From positions 1 through 64,000 of the forward strand of contig JAHXIO010000027.1 in NCBI GenBank assembly GCA_025655595.1: a stretch of 64,000 bases of DNA, given 5' to 3'. Position 1 is the stretch's first letter. Every line of letters starts with the position of its first letter. The position numbers and the translations under genes are program-made. The notes beneath the pieces are model-generated. The model saw only the letters and a program-made list of their open reading frames with translations. It was not told where the DNA came from and searched no databases. This document shows, in pieces, positions 34,469-42,833 of the stretch. This stretch comes from Candidatus Thiodiazotropha sp. (ex Monitilora ramsayi). Lineage in GTDB: Bacteria > Pseudomonadota > Gammaproteobacteria > Chromatiales > Chromatiaceae.

Positions 34469-35356
34469 CTAGTCGGTTTCGCATGTAACAAGAGCAACGG
34501 TATATTGTTTACGCAGCTTTCTTCCTACTCGAAAAAAGTTATCGTCAGTCAGTTTCATTTGCATAGCATTATCTTGAATTTCATCGATATTAATTGTGCC
34601 GTCGATAAGCTCATGTATCGATGCCAATGTCGACGTGGCAGTCGCCGTTTGTCCTACATAGGCACTGCCATATCCTTGCATTACACTGATAATCTCTCCT
34701 TTTTTGTTTAGAATCGAACTACCACTAAATCCAAAGAACTTACCCTGATAGGCATCTAATCCCTGTTCAATCGCCCATATTAGAGTGTATTCTTCGGCAT
34801 CGGCATTTGTATGGCGATATTTGTTGCTGCCGAGCAAATTCATGTAAAGCACACCAGATCCCCCCATCGGGAAACCGGTGACATAACCATTTGCATACCT
34901 TGACGGAGAAGAGTTGGCTATCTTGAGATAAGGAATATCCACAGGCTTCGTGAAGAGTAGAGCCAAGTCCTTTTCAGGGTGAAGCCGTGCCTTTTTCACA
35001 TAAACTTCTTCACCCTGACCGCTGCGCAACTTAATTCTCGAACAACCATCGACCACATGTCTTGCGGTTAGCCAATGTCCTTTATTGTCGATGGCTGTGG
35101 CAGTCCCGGTGCCAGAGGTTGCATTGTTGGATACCTCAAAACCTGCAACTCCGCCCCCTTTCCACTCGAAAGTATAGTTGCAATAGGGGCCGGAGCAAGA
35201 CTGGACAAAGTACTTCTTTAAATATTCGCTGTCTTTGGGAATCCGTTTTGCGTGGAGTTCATATACAGGCTCCTTGTTGACATGCCAGTCCAGGTTATAT
35301 TCCAAGGCGGCATAGATCATTGCTCCCAACACGATAAGTACTACTATTGTTTTCAT
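34469..35356 (-). CDS. trypsin-like serine protease, membrane-anchored or exported
   Basis: 295 aa from ATG 35356; a TTG five codons upstream is less likely. A hydrophobic N-terminus (MKTIVVLIVLGAMIYAALEY) is followed by a trypsin-like domain with the triad His100 (LTARHVVDGC), Asp130 (EKDLALL) and Ser211 (GFSGSS). A Cys pair (SCSGPYC) lies in front. Probably a periplasmic protease of the DegP-like fold without a PDZ domain. Confidence 0.8.
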   Translation of the reverse strand: MKTIVVLIVLGAMIYAALEYNLDWHVNKEPVYELHAKRIPKDSEYLKKYFVQSCSGPYCNYTFEWKGGGVAGFEVSNNATSGTGTATAIDNKGHWLTARHVVDGCSRIKLRSGQGEEVYVKKARLHPEKDLALLFTKPVDIPYLKIANSSPSRYANGYVTGFPMGGSGVLYMNLLGSNKYRHTNADAEEYTLIWAIEQGLDAYQGKFFGFSGSSILNKKGEIISVMQGYGSAYVGQTATATSTLASIHELIDGTINIDEIQDNAMQMKLTDDNFFRVGRKLRKQYTVALVTCETD

Positions 35357-35592
35357 CCGTATAAATCCCAATTTATCTTAACAAAAAAACATATGATAAA
35401 AACATTGCCTGAGAGCAATATGATCTAAATTAGAAAAAACTGCTCCCTGGCCACGTTTTACTTCTTGATCGATCCCCAATTAATCAAGGTCCCTAATTGT
35501 AATCAACTGTCACCGACCCTATTATTAACTCCCTTTATTGGAGCATCTACTCTCAATCTACTAAATTGTCTCAATGTACCTAGCAATTACGC

Positions 35593-36030
35593 TTAATTGC
35601 AGTTATCACCATAAGCCATAGAGATATGACCACTTTCCTGGCCCACTAAGACATCTACACAATCCTTGACTTCAAACCCCGAGTGTTTGTGAAGGATGAT
35701 AATTGCCCTAGAGTCTGCTGTTTCTATTGTGTAACGGTAAGGTTCTCCTGGGATTGATGCATCTACGATATTATCGGCACTAGCACCAACCATTGCACCA
35801 CCAATAGCTCCTCCAAGCGCACCCCCAAGGCCGAATAAGAACAAGGAAATACGATGATTGGTCTCTGCCGCTTCGATTTCCTCCTTCAAGTTTGGATTAA
35901 CAATTTTAACTTTCTCAGTGATCCTACCTGGATAACGGTCCTGAGGCTCTATTGGCTCATATGTGGCGCAGCCAGCGAGTGATACGGATATAGAGACTAT
36001 CAAGGTTACCTGCTTTACAAATCCAATCAC
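35593..36030 (-). CDS. lipoprotein with glycine-zipper segment
   Basis: 145 aa. The lipobox LAGC (Cys21) is followed by a hydrophobic glycine zipper (FLFGLGGALGGAIGGAMVGA) at about 64-84, the pattern of outer-membrane glycine-zipper lipoproteins such as the SlyB/Pcp type. The C-terminal domain has two cysteines (KDCVDV, DNCN). The cell-envelope role is unknown. Repeats of the AACTGTCACCGACCC type lie beyond the stop. Confidence 0.7.
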   Translation of the reverse strand: MIGFVKQVTLIVSISVSLAGCATYEPIEPQDRYPGRITEKVKIVNPNLKEEIEAAETNHRISLFLFGLGGALGGAIGGAMVGASADNIVDASIPGEPYRYTIETADSRAIIILHKHSGFEVKDCVDVLVGQESGHISMAYGDNCN

Positions 36031-36073
36031 TTCTACTCCTGTTATCTATTTCGACATAGCGTCTCTTTGTAAA

Positions 36074-36118
36074 AATTCTCCGTTAAACTGGGGGAGGTTC
36101 AGTCAGACCCCTTTATTC
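36074..36118. repeat. CTCCGTTAAACTGGGGGAGG-type repeat
   Basis: CTCCGTTAAACTGGGGGAGG then TTCAGTCAGACCCCTTTATT. Related copies occur at 48226-48270 and 49566-49616, each preceded by a GACATAGCGTC-like segment; a variant is at 45798-45845. Confidence 0.75.
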
Positions 36119-36754
36119 ATTAAATCTAAAATTATCGACTATTTCTTTTAGCTCAGCTACGTCTGTATCATCGCTATAACTTAGAATAACTGAAATTACG
36201 TAATCTTTGACTCTTGCCGCATAATATTCCTGACGAACCATTGTAAAGCCGGTATCGATTTGAGCCGGCATCACATCAAACGATAATGCAGAAATATTTA
36301 CATTATAGATATCAGCTGGAAACTGATAATTCAGTTGTCCTGAATTAAGGTGTTGCTTGACATGATAGAGATAATCTGACCCTCTTTTTACACCAGGCAG
36401 GTGCTTTACTCGCTCCGCGACTGCGATAATACTTGGATTGAATGGGACAGGTGCACCTTGCTCATACTTGAATAAGGAAAGCAATGTAACACTTTGTTTG
36501 TCAGATTCCTCCAAAATAGCCTTAAGATTATCATTTTTTCCTGCAAGTAGTGATGTTCCTGCCTCTGTAAGTTCTTTCTGCGCAGCTTTACTTTGAACAA
36601 ACCAGGTCTTAGGTACTTGTACTGACATATTGAAGTAACTATTGGTATAGTGACCATTCTCAAGTACTCCGTAACCTACTTCCTCTTCAGGCTGCTTAGC
36701 ACATCCAATAAGCACTAATGTTGTCGTGAGAATAATTACAAACGATTTAGTCAT
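36113..36754 (-). CDS. hypothetical lipoprotein
   Basis: 213 aa. Lipobox LIGC at Cys18. The mature part (YFNMSVQVPKTWFVQSKAAQ, YSDDTDVAELKEIVDNFRF) is like small lipoproteins with a PsbP/DUF-type alpha-beta fold, but no family is assigned with confidence. The last residues abut a REP unit. Confidence 0.65.
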   Translation of the reverse strand: MTKSFVIILTTTLVLIGCAKQPEEEVGYGVLENGHYTNSYFNMSVQVPKTWFVQSKAAQKELTEAGTSLLAGKNDNLKAILEESDKQSVTLLSLFKYEQGAPVPFNPSIIAVAERVKHLPGVKRGSDYLYHVKQHLNSGQLNYQFPADIYNVNISALSFDVMPAQIDTGFTMVRQEYYAARVKDYVISVILSYSDDTDVAELKEIVDNFRFNE

Positions 36755-36812
36755 TAAACTTATTCCTTTATTGATACTTTTAACGGATAATTGTTTATGT
36801 CGACTGATGGTT

Positions 36813-36899
36813 CAAAGGGCGATCAAAAAGGATAGACCGCAGTTTGTTACAAAAAAGTTGAAATTACTGACTCATAATCGTGGTCTATCCCCTATTATT
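36813..36899. repeat. inverted REP pair (GTGGTCTGTCCCC family)
   Basis: GGATAGACCGCAGTTT and ATCGTGGTCTATCCCCTATT face each other over about 35 nt; both arms carry the matching change TGTCC to TATCC, indicating co-varying arms. Confidence 0.8.
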
Positions 36900-36949
36900 C
36901 TTGCTTATTCATGCTGAATCTGATCATGTCATCAACATGAACTCCGAGT

Positions 36950-37010
36950 GGCAATGATTTTCAGTTGTCACCGACCCCGTTTATTACCGATCCCTTATAT
37001 TTTGTTAACT
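36950..37010. repeat. tandem TCAGTTGTCACCGACCC-type copies
   Basis: TTTTCAGTTGTCACCGACCC then a second partial copy ACCGATCCCTTATATTTTG at the 3' end of the next membrane gene. Confidence 0.75.
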
Positions 37011-37018
37011 AGTAAATT

Positions 37019-37429
37019 TCAGTCACCACTCTCGGCTTTTTGCCTAGAGTGCTTTATCTCAAACCCTCGAACAATCACGTATGCAATTAAGGCAAAGACA
37101 AAAACAACAAGATACATCCATGCTAGACTTTGTAGTGTTTCGATAACTGTACGATACACCTCCAATGTCCAGCGTTCTGGATTGAGCACTAAAACTTCTG
37201 TGTCTTTGTGTCTTGCGCTTATGTATTGCTCTAGTTGATATATTCTTACCCCACCTGATATGCCAACTACATAAGCTGCAAACTTAATATATTTTCTCCA
37301 GACGTTTGATATTTCATCCTGTATTACTCTCTGGAATATTGAGTTGATCGGCTTATCAAATGTTTTAACAACACCAAATGAGACAGCAATTGCGAGTAAA
37401 AACGTGATTAATAGTAATGCGAAAAACAT
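37019..37429 (-). CDS. hypothetical membrane protein
   Basis: 136 aa with hydrophobic segments at about 1-22, 48-65 and 100-122. Not recognised. A decayed TTCTCAGTTTTCACCGACAC repeat lies upstream. Confidence 0.6.
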   Translation of the reverse strand: MFFALLLITFLLAIAVSFGVVKTFDKPINSIFQRVIQDEISNVWRKYIKFAAYVVGISGGVRIYQLEQYISARHKDTEVLVLNPERWTLEVYRTVIETLQSLAWMYLVVFVFALIAYVIVRGFEIKHSRQKAESGD

Positions 37430-37496
37430 GCCATATCCTTATTTAGCTATACTACGCAAATGGTTCTCAGTTTTCACCGACACCTTCTATTCTTTT

Positions 37497-37528
37497 TTGG
37501 GTCAGAGTGAATTGACTCTGACCCAGTT
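37497..37528. repeat. GGGGTCAGAGTAAA-type palindrome
   Basis: GGGTCAGAGTGAAT followed by TGACTCTGACCCAG at the 3' end of the next gene. Confidence 0.8.
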
Positions 37529-37530
37529 AT

Positions 37531-37941
37531 TCAATTACACAAAATGGATATATTCTCTTTTGTGTCCTTAATTACGTCTTGAGCCTGTTTACCTTTCATC
37601 TTTTGCAATTTACCAGTTGCTGGATTAATACCCATAACTCCCTCCGCCTGATATTTTTTTAATCTATCCTTGTATTTTTTACACAATGGATCTTCTCCTT
37701 TTTGTGCAATTTTATATATGCTATCGGAATAAGATGCATCACTCCTCTTTATATTTAGATCTAGTCTTTTATCTAGATTAAGTGCATTATTGATGACAGC
37801 TGATATATTTACACATTCTCCTCCCGTTAAGCTGTTATTTCCAATACATGCCCCGTTAACAGACGTCATCTTAAACATATTATGTGCAGAAAATGCATTA
37901 AATGAAATGCATAACAAAATAAGTGTGGAATAGATTTTCAT
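37531..37941 (-). CDS. exported hypothetical protein
   Basis: 136 aa from ATG 37941 (AGGAAC upstream). Signal peptide cleaved near NAFSA. Cys residues at ACIGN, ECVN, PLCKK and the terminal LCN may form disulfides. No family recognised. AT-rich relative to the hup genes, like the whole 34-54 kb block. Confidence 0.6.
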   Translation of the reverse strand: MKIYSTLILLCISFNAFSAHNMFKMTSVNGACIGNNSLTGGECVNISAVINNALNLDKRLDLNIKRSDASYSDSIYKIAQKGEDPLCKKYKDRLKKYQAEGVMGINPATGKLQKMKGKQAQDVIKDTKENISILCN

Positions 37942-38337
37942 ACCAGTAGTTCCTTTTTTTAAAACAATAAGCAATTTTAATATGATACATCTGATGACTT
38001 GATATTACTTAATTTACAACTCTCCTTTCTGTTTAGCGGGGCCACGGTTATTCTACTCCGACACCGTCATACCCGTAATTAACGATAATTAAATCTTTCC
38101 TGTTTTTATTCGCTTATGTAAAAGGGGTCCGTTCCTTTTTATAGTTCCGAATGTAAATAGTTATCAGTTGTCACCGATCCTTTTTTTCATATCAAATTGA
38201 TAAAACGTGGTCTGTCCCCTACTATTCCGACAATACCGATGCCTACGATGAATGTGGCGATTCGCTGCGCTGTAATAAACAGGGTCAGAGTGCAATAATC
38301 TCTATTATTAAAAACAATTGCTCTCTGAACCGGTTTT
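37942..38337. other. intergenic with several REP types
   Basis: Contains AAAAGGGGTCCGTTCC (about 38119), TTATCAGTTGTCACCGATCC (38160), AAACGTGGTCTGTCCCCTAC (38203) and the imperfect palindrome at 38278-38337. No gene seen. Confidence 0.6.
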
Positions 38338-38874
38338 TTATACTTTATTATTTTTTAATCCAAATAATCCAACTAAGCTGGCACCAAACAACCATATAGA
38401 TGCAGGCGCTGGAACTGGTGATACGTTGAACTCACCATAATATTCCGTACCGTATGCAACTAACTCTATTTCTATGGACAAGATGTCCAATGATCCAGAT
38501 AAAGACTCAAGTCGAATGAATCCCTGTAAATCCTCTACAAATGCTTCATGCAAATTCAGAGACCAAAAACTTAATGCTGGTCCATCTAAAATATCAGTAT
38601 CTATAGGTGAGTCTGATAAGGTATTTTCATGATATGAAGCTACTAAAATATCGCCGGTAGAGAAATCAGTGAAGTTTATTATGGCAAAACCGAATGCAAT
38701 ATCATCAGGATAGTGAGTTGGTCCAATAACAGTCAAACCATCAATTTCAACGACTGCAATGTCACCAGCTTCTAACATTGTTGCGTAACTCTCTGATGAG
38801 CACACAAAATTAACTAAAACTGTCAACATAAAACCAAAAAGAGATAATTTTGATGTCCTGTTAAGAATATTCAT
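38338..38874 (-). CDS. PEP-CTERM/VPxPA-CTERM-type exported protein
   Basis: 178 aa with an N-terminal signal peptide and a C-terminal sorting tail: SPVPAPASIWLFGASLVGLF then GLKNNK. This Pro-rich motif, hydrophobic helix and basic end is the exosortase/archaeosortase-type CTERM signal (VPLPA subtype), although the terminal cluster is KNNK rather than the usual RRK. No exosortase or glycan cluster is in the window. Expected to be exported and attached or processed at the cell surface. Confidence 0.72.
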   Translation of the reverse strand: MNILNRTSKLSLFGFMLTVLVNFVCSSESYATMLEAGDIAVVEIDGLTVIGPTHYPDDIAFGFAIINFTDFSTGDILVASYHENTLSDSPIDTDILDGPALSFWSLNLHEAFVEDLQGFIRLESLSGSLDILSIEIELVAYGTEYYGEFNVSPVPAPASIWLFGASLVGLFGLKNNKV

Positions 38875-38919
38875 ACAACCTCCTAGTTTTTAATTAAACA
38901 CACCTAAATAATGAGTATA

Positions 38920-39080
38920 AAAGGGGGCTGACCCCTTATAATTTTTGATCAAACGTGGTCTGTCCCCTTTATTTCCTCTGATATCTAATTTGGGAAGTCC
39001 CATTAAATCTAAGCACTAATGTAAATAGTTATCAGCTGTCACCGACCCTTTTTACTTCCATTATTACTTGTTACCGACCT
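38920..39080. repeat. REP copies between genes
   Basis: AAGGGGGCTGACCCCTTATA, AAACGTGGTCTGTCCCCTTT and TTATCAGCTGTCACCGACCC in succession. Confidence 0.7.
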
Positions 39081-39095
39081 GGTATATTCAGTTCG

Positions 39096-41063
39096 CTATT
39101 GATATTTAGTAATATTAAAGATCGCAAGCATGATCATTAAAATAACAAACGCGATCATCCACATTTTTGCGCCCAGGCGATCCATCCAGTCCACTTGATG
39201 CGTCCTGAATGGGAAGCGGTTGATGCTACGCTGTCGCATCGCCTCCACATCATTCATATAGGCCTGGAGATCACCAGCCGGCACGTAGGATTTACCCGGT
39301 ACGGTCTCGGTAAGAAAGTGATAGGCATTCTTCGTCGCCCTCACTTCATCCCGGTAACTGAACCACTTATTGTTTATCCTCTCATTCTCGTTAGTCTCTG
39401 AACCGGCAAGTCGGTAGAACACATCGATCTTGTGCGATTTCCCACCATCCAATTCATGCTTTAAGGGGTATTCAGAAGAGTTAGTGAGCGGAAAACTGTT
39501 CACGTGGTCCGTCCTTATCTCCAGTGTTCGATTATCATCAGCCTGATCCAGTCCGTGTATCCGATACTGCTCGTAGGTTTCCAGACGATTGTTCTCAATA
39601 TCATCGTTTTTGATGTGGATCGCAATCTCCGATTCCAGACCCACGTTCAGATCATCCCGGGCGTAGTTCAGAAACTCGTCAGCCAACAATTCAGGTGATT
39701 TCGACGACAGGTAGTAGCGCATGTTGTCAGCACGATGCCCATAGAACGTCCGTTGAATGCCGAAGTAGTAATGATCGGTCCTTTCGTGTGAGAAATCCAG
39801 CGTGTGCGCCAGATTGAATACCGGGTTCAACGGGTGCTTCGGCAACTCTAGGAGATCACAACCCTCCTCGCACAACGGCAGCACACATGCGTATGGCAGA
39901 TCGGCCAGATGGTGAAGATCCCCACCCTGCTTTTTGATAGTGGGGTCAACGAAATACGCCTTCCCTTCATGGCGGATACGCAGAATCATATGATCAAACC
40001 AGAGTGGAGAAGGCGGCAGGCTTTTGATCTTCTTATCCAGTTCAGTATTGACCAGCACCAGATCCGCAGCAAAACCGATCTGCTCCAACAACAACTTCAA
40101 CAGAGTCGCTTTGTCCTTGCAGTCCCCGTAACGCATGGCCAACGTCTTACTCGCCATTTTCGGTGTATGGGAAAATATGCCGCTGCTTTCACTCTTGTAA
40201 CGGACTTCGTTCTGAACAAAACGCAACAACTGGATAATGGCTTTTTCGACATCTGTCGTATCGATATCTACCACACCTGAAAGATCAAGAGACTCTTCCC
40301 ATATTCCCATCGCACGAAACTGGGCAAACATCTCTCGCGAGACGGCAATCCAGTCTATATCAGTCGCCAGCACCATGAAATCGGGCCAGAACCAGGGAGG
40401 CGCCATTTGGTCGATCTGCGTGATTGGAAGATCAGTCAGTGCAAGCTCATGGTTTTCACCCGAGGCGATAACTCCTTCCTCCTGTGTAAACGACTGATCG
40501 GCATACCGACCGATAGACCAGCGAACCGGCTGTTCTGCATGGTTCAATAAACGCACGAACTGCAGCTTCACTGGTATATTCCAAGTCAACCAACGATTGG
40601 ATAGATAGTAATCTCCGTGTACCGGGTGCCCCCCTGCCCGAGTTACGACGGTATAGGCATAGTCGATCACATCACCGACACGCAGATCCTCGATGGAGTA
40701 GCTGATCGTGGTGATACCATCCACCACATGTGATTCCAGACCGCGCTGACGCTCGTTTACCGCGATACGTTCCGGATCCAGTGCGTCGATGGTAGCGTCA
40801 CTACGTATCAGGGAAATATGGTGTAACAACATCTCCTGCTGATCGTTCAATTCCATTATCAACAACGAAGCGTCTTCCAGCCGGGACTCATCGTTGATCC
40901 GCTCAACGGTATGGCAGTAGCGCTCAATACCTTCACCGGAAATACGATCCTGATAATCCACCAGTGCAAACTCCGATGGCGATGTACGATCTAAACCCTC
41001 GAAACTGGCAGATTCTCGTTGAATTACCCAATCTGCTGCGTCGGTAATCCGATACTTACACAT
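39096..41063 (-). CDS. DUF3857/transglutaminase-like protein with C-terminal TM helix
   Basis: 655 aa from ATG 41063 (GAGGGAA upstream). The N-terminal half is a DUF3857-like beta domain. A transglutaminase-like core follows, with RYGDCKDKATLL (Cys nucleophile), FDHMILRI (His) and YFVDPTIK (Asp). Near the C-terminus a single membrane helix (MWMIAFVILMIMLAIFNI) anchors it. Such proteins are probably surface or periplasmic peptidase-like enzymes; the substrate is unknown. Confidence 0.82.
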   Translation of the reverse strand: MCKYRITDAADWVIQRESASFEGLDRTSPSEFALVDYQDRISGEGIERYCHTVERINDESRLEDASLLIMELNDQQEMLLHHISLIRSDATIDALDPERIAVNERQRGLESHVVDGITTISYSIEDLRVGDVIDYAYTVVTRAGGHPVHGDYYLSNRWLTWNIPVKLQFVRLLNHAEQPVRWSIGRYADQSFTQEEGVIASGENHELALTDLPITQIDQMAPPWFWPDFMVLATDIDWIAVSREMFAQFRAMGIWEESLDLSGVVDIDTTDVEKAIIQLLRFVQNEVRYKSESSGIFSHTPKMASKTLAMRYGDCKDKATLLKLLLEQIGFAADLVLVNTELDKKIKSLPPSPLWFDHMILRIRHEGKAYFVDPTIKKQGGDLHHLADLPYACVLPLCEEGCDLLELPKHPLNPVFNLAHTLDFSHERTDHYYFGIQRTFYGHRADNMRYYLSSKSPELLADEFLNYARDDLNVGLESEIAIHIKNDDIENNRLETYEQYRIHGLDQADDNRTLEIRTDHVNSFPLTNSSEYPLKHELDGGKSHKIDVFYRLAGSETNENERINNKWFSYRDEVRATKNAYHFLTETVPGKSYVPAGDLQAYMNDVEAMRQRSINRFPFRTHQVDWMDRLGAKMWMIAFVILMIMLAIFNITKYQ

Positions 41064-41186
41064 AGTTCCCTCTTCGAAATCCAATAGATCTCACTGAAAT
41101 CTCAGACACTGTACCAGAATGAACCGACAGGCATACAGCAATCTCCCGACCTGCACTAAAAGGGTTCTGACCCTTTTTTACTGCTT

Positions 41187-41238
41187 ACGGCCTGATCGGA
41201 ATGACCTTCTCGCGTGACGGCTCGCATTACATCGACCA
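41187..41238 (+). pseudogene. fragment of the 28527-type orphan gene
   Basis: CGGCCTGATCGGAATGACCT through ATTACATCGACCAC matches about 28925-28977 with a few differences. In place of the remaining gene it passes directly to a copy of that locus's terminator, so about 230 bp between them are deleted. Confidence 0.75.
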
Positions 41239-41244
41239 CAATAC

Positions 41245-41270
41245 GAAGCCCCGCATACGCGGGGCTTTTC
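41245..41270 (+). terminator. intrinsic terminator, copy of 29211-29236
   Basis: GAAGCCCCGC-ATAC-GCGGGGCTTTTC; 8-bp stem and T-run, now following only a gene fragment. Confidence 0.75.
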
Positions 41271-41485
41271 AATCAGTAAAAGGGGGCAGTACCCTTTCAT
41301 CACACTGACCCCTTTAATTACTGAATCCTCTCCATGATAGCTGTCTGAAGCAGACTGGCCCTGTTCGCGTTCCAGGTGGTTTTCCTGTTGGTGTCTGTAC
41401 ACATTCCCCCTCCGGCGGCCTAAGCCTCCGCAACGCCAGCTACATTTGGAATGAAAGTGTAATCTGGTGTAGTATTACCCTGCAT

Positions 41486-41506
41486 AAACGTTATGTTATA
41501 ACGTTT
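41486..41506. promoter_or_regulatory. Zur-like operator
   Basis: AAACGTTAT-GTT-ATAACGTTT: 9-bp arms with a 3-nt spacer, close to the gammaproteobacterial Zur consensus (ATGTTATA..TATAACAT). It lies 30 nt upstream of zrgA, so zinc-replete repression of the operon is expected. Confidence 0.75.
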
Positions 41507-41535
41507 AGATATTTAGCGGCCAAGAGAAAAGCACC

Positions 41536-42084
41536 ATGTTCAAAACCGGAATAGGATTCCTCTCCCTCTCTCTGCTTGCCCTTTCAACACTACTGCAGGC
41601 ATCCGAATCTGACCACGAGCAACATGACAGCCATGTCCACGGAGAGGCGAAGCTGTTGATAGTTCTTGAGGAGAACGCCCTCGAGATCGAATTTCTCAGT
41701 CCGGCTATGAATATCGTCGGTTTTGAGCACCAGCCAAAAAGTGAAGAACAGATGGGGAGGGTGAAAGCGGCGCTTGAGACCCTGAACAACCCCGATCTGC
41801 TATTTGGCCTTCCCGCTGCGGCGAAATGCGTCATTGAGTCGAAAGCGGTGGAATCTCCCATGGCAGTGCGGGATGAGCATGAACACGAGCATGAGGAGGA
41901 AAACCATAGCGACTTCGCCACCCATTACCATTACCAGTGTGCTGAAACCACCCACCTGAACAAAATCGACATCCACCTGTTTGATCACTTCCCTGCAACG
42001 GAATCTATTGAAGTACAGGCCATTTCAAATCGGGGACAGCAAAAGATAGACTTGACTCCAGGACACAGCACCCTGGAACTCTAG
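41536..42084 (+). CDS. zrgA: ZrgA-like (DUF2796) periplasmic zinc-binding protein
   Basis: 182 aa with a signal peptide (cleavage near LLQA-SES). His/Asp-rich stretches (SDHEQHDSHVHGEA near the mature N-terminus; DEHEHEHEEENHSD in the middle, followed by HYHYQC) are suited to zinc binding. This is the DUF2796/ZrgA pattern. It is first in a five-gene run with an ABC ATPase, an FtsX-like permease, a DUF3299 protein and a small exported protein, the same order as the Vibrio zrgABCDE zinc-uptake genes as I recall them. A Zur-like box lies upstream. Confidence 0.85.
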   Translation: MFKTGIGFLSLSLLALSTLLQASESDHEQHDSHVHGEAKLLIVLEENALEIEFLSPAMNIVGFEHQPKSEEQMGRVKAALETLNNPDLLFGLPAAAKCVIESKAVESPMAVRDEHEHEHEEENHSDFATHYHYQCAETTHLNKIDIHLFDHFPATESIEVQAISNRGQQKIDLTPGHSTLEL

Positions 42085-42119
42085 GGCGCATCTAGTGTGG
42101 GGACTACCGGAATAACTTC

Positions 42120-42833
42120 ATGCCACAAATCAATGCAATAGAGGTCGACAATCTTCGATTTGCATGGCGACGGGAACTTCCGGAAGTACTACACATACCG
42201 CAGCTGGAGGTGGCGCGCGGTGAGCGGATCTTTATCCGCGGTGCCAGCGGCAGTGGAAAGAGCACCCTGCTGGCACTGATGGCGGGAGTGAATCTCCCCA
42301 CCAGCGGAGAGGTGAAGATACTCGGCGAGACAATCAACCGCCTGGGCAGCGCCAAACGGGACCACTTCCGCTCCGATCACATCGGCTTTGTTTTCCAGCT
42401 GTTTAACCTGATCCCCTATCTCTCCGTGCTGGAGAACGTCACCCTGCCCTGCCGCTTCTCTCGCCTGAGAAAGCGCAAGGCAACCGAATCGGGAAACAGT
42501 CTGCATGACGAAGCGATGCGCCTGCTGGCACATCTGGATATGGCGCATACGGATCTCGTGCATCGACCTGTTACCGAGCTCAGTGTCGGACAGCAGCAAC
42601 GAGTGGCGACGGCGCGGGCACTGATTGGCGCCCCGGAAATCATCATTGCCGACGAACCCACCTCGGCGCTGGACAGCGACATGCGACAGGCGTTTCTCCG
42701 TCTCCTGTTCCAGGAGTGCGAAGAGACGGGCTCCACCCTGCTCTTTGTCAGCCATGACCGGCAGCTTGAACCGCTATTCAAACACCACATCGCCCTGGAC
42801 GAGATCAACCAGGCACCCGAGAGGAGCGTGTAA
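42120..42833 (+). CDS. ABC transporter ATPase (MacB/LolD-like), zinc operon
   Basis: 237 aa. Walker A GASGSGKST, Q-loop FVFQLFNLIPYLS, signature LSVGQQQRV and Walker B IIIADEPTSALD are intact. The FVFQLFNL...LTVLENV type is characteristic of MacB/LolD-family ATPases that pair with FtsX-like permeases. The stop and the next start overlap (TAATG), indicating translational coupling with the permease. Role likely in the Zur-regulated zinc system (zrgB position). Confidence 0.9.
   Translation: MPQINAIEVDNLRFAWRRELPEVLHIPQLEVARGERIFIRGASGSGKSTLLALMAGVNLPTSGEVKILGETINRLGSAKRDHFRSDHIGFVFQLFNLIPYLSVLENVTLPCRFSRLRKRKATESGNSLHDEAMRLLAHLDMAHTDLVHRPVTELSVGQQQRVATARALIGAPEIIIADEPTSALDSDMRQAFLRLLFQECEETGSTLLFVSHDRQLEPLFKHHIALDEINQAPERSV

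Larger units (their letters stand above)
41064..41535. other. intergenic with duplicated gene fragment, terminator and Zur-like box
   Basis: 41187-41238 is a diverged copy of part of the 28527 gene, 41245-41270 a copy of its terminator, 41275-41320 two AAAGGGGGCAG/CTGACCCC REP units, and 41486-41506 a palindrome before zrgA. No ORF is supported. Confidence 0.6.
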
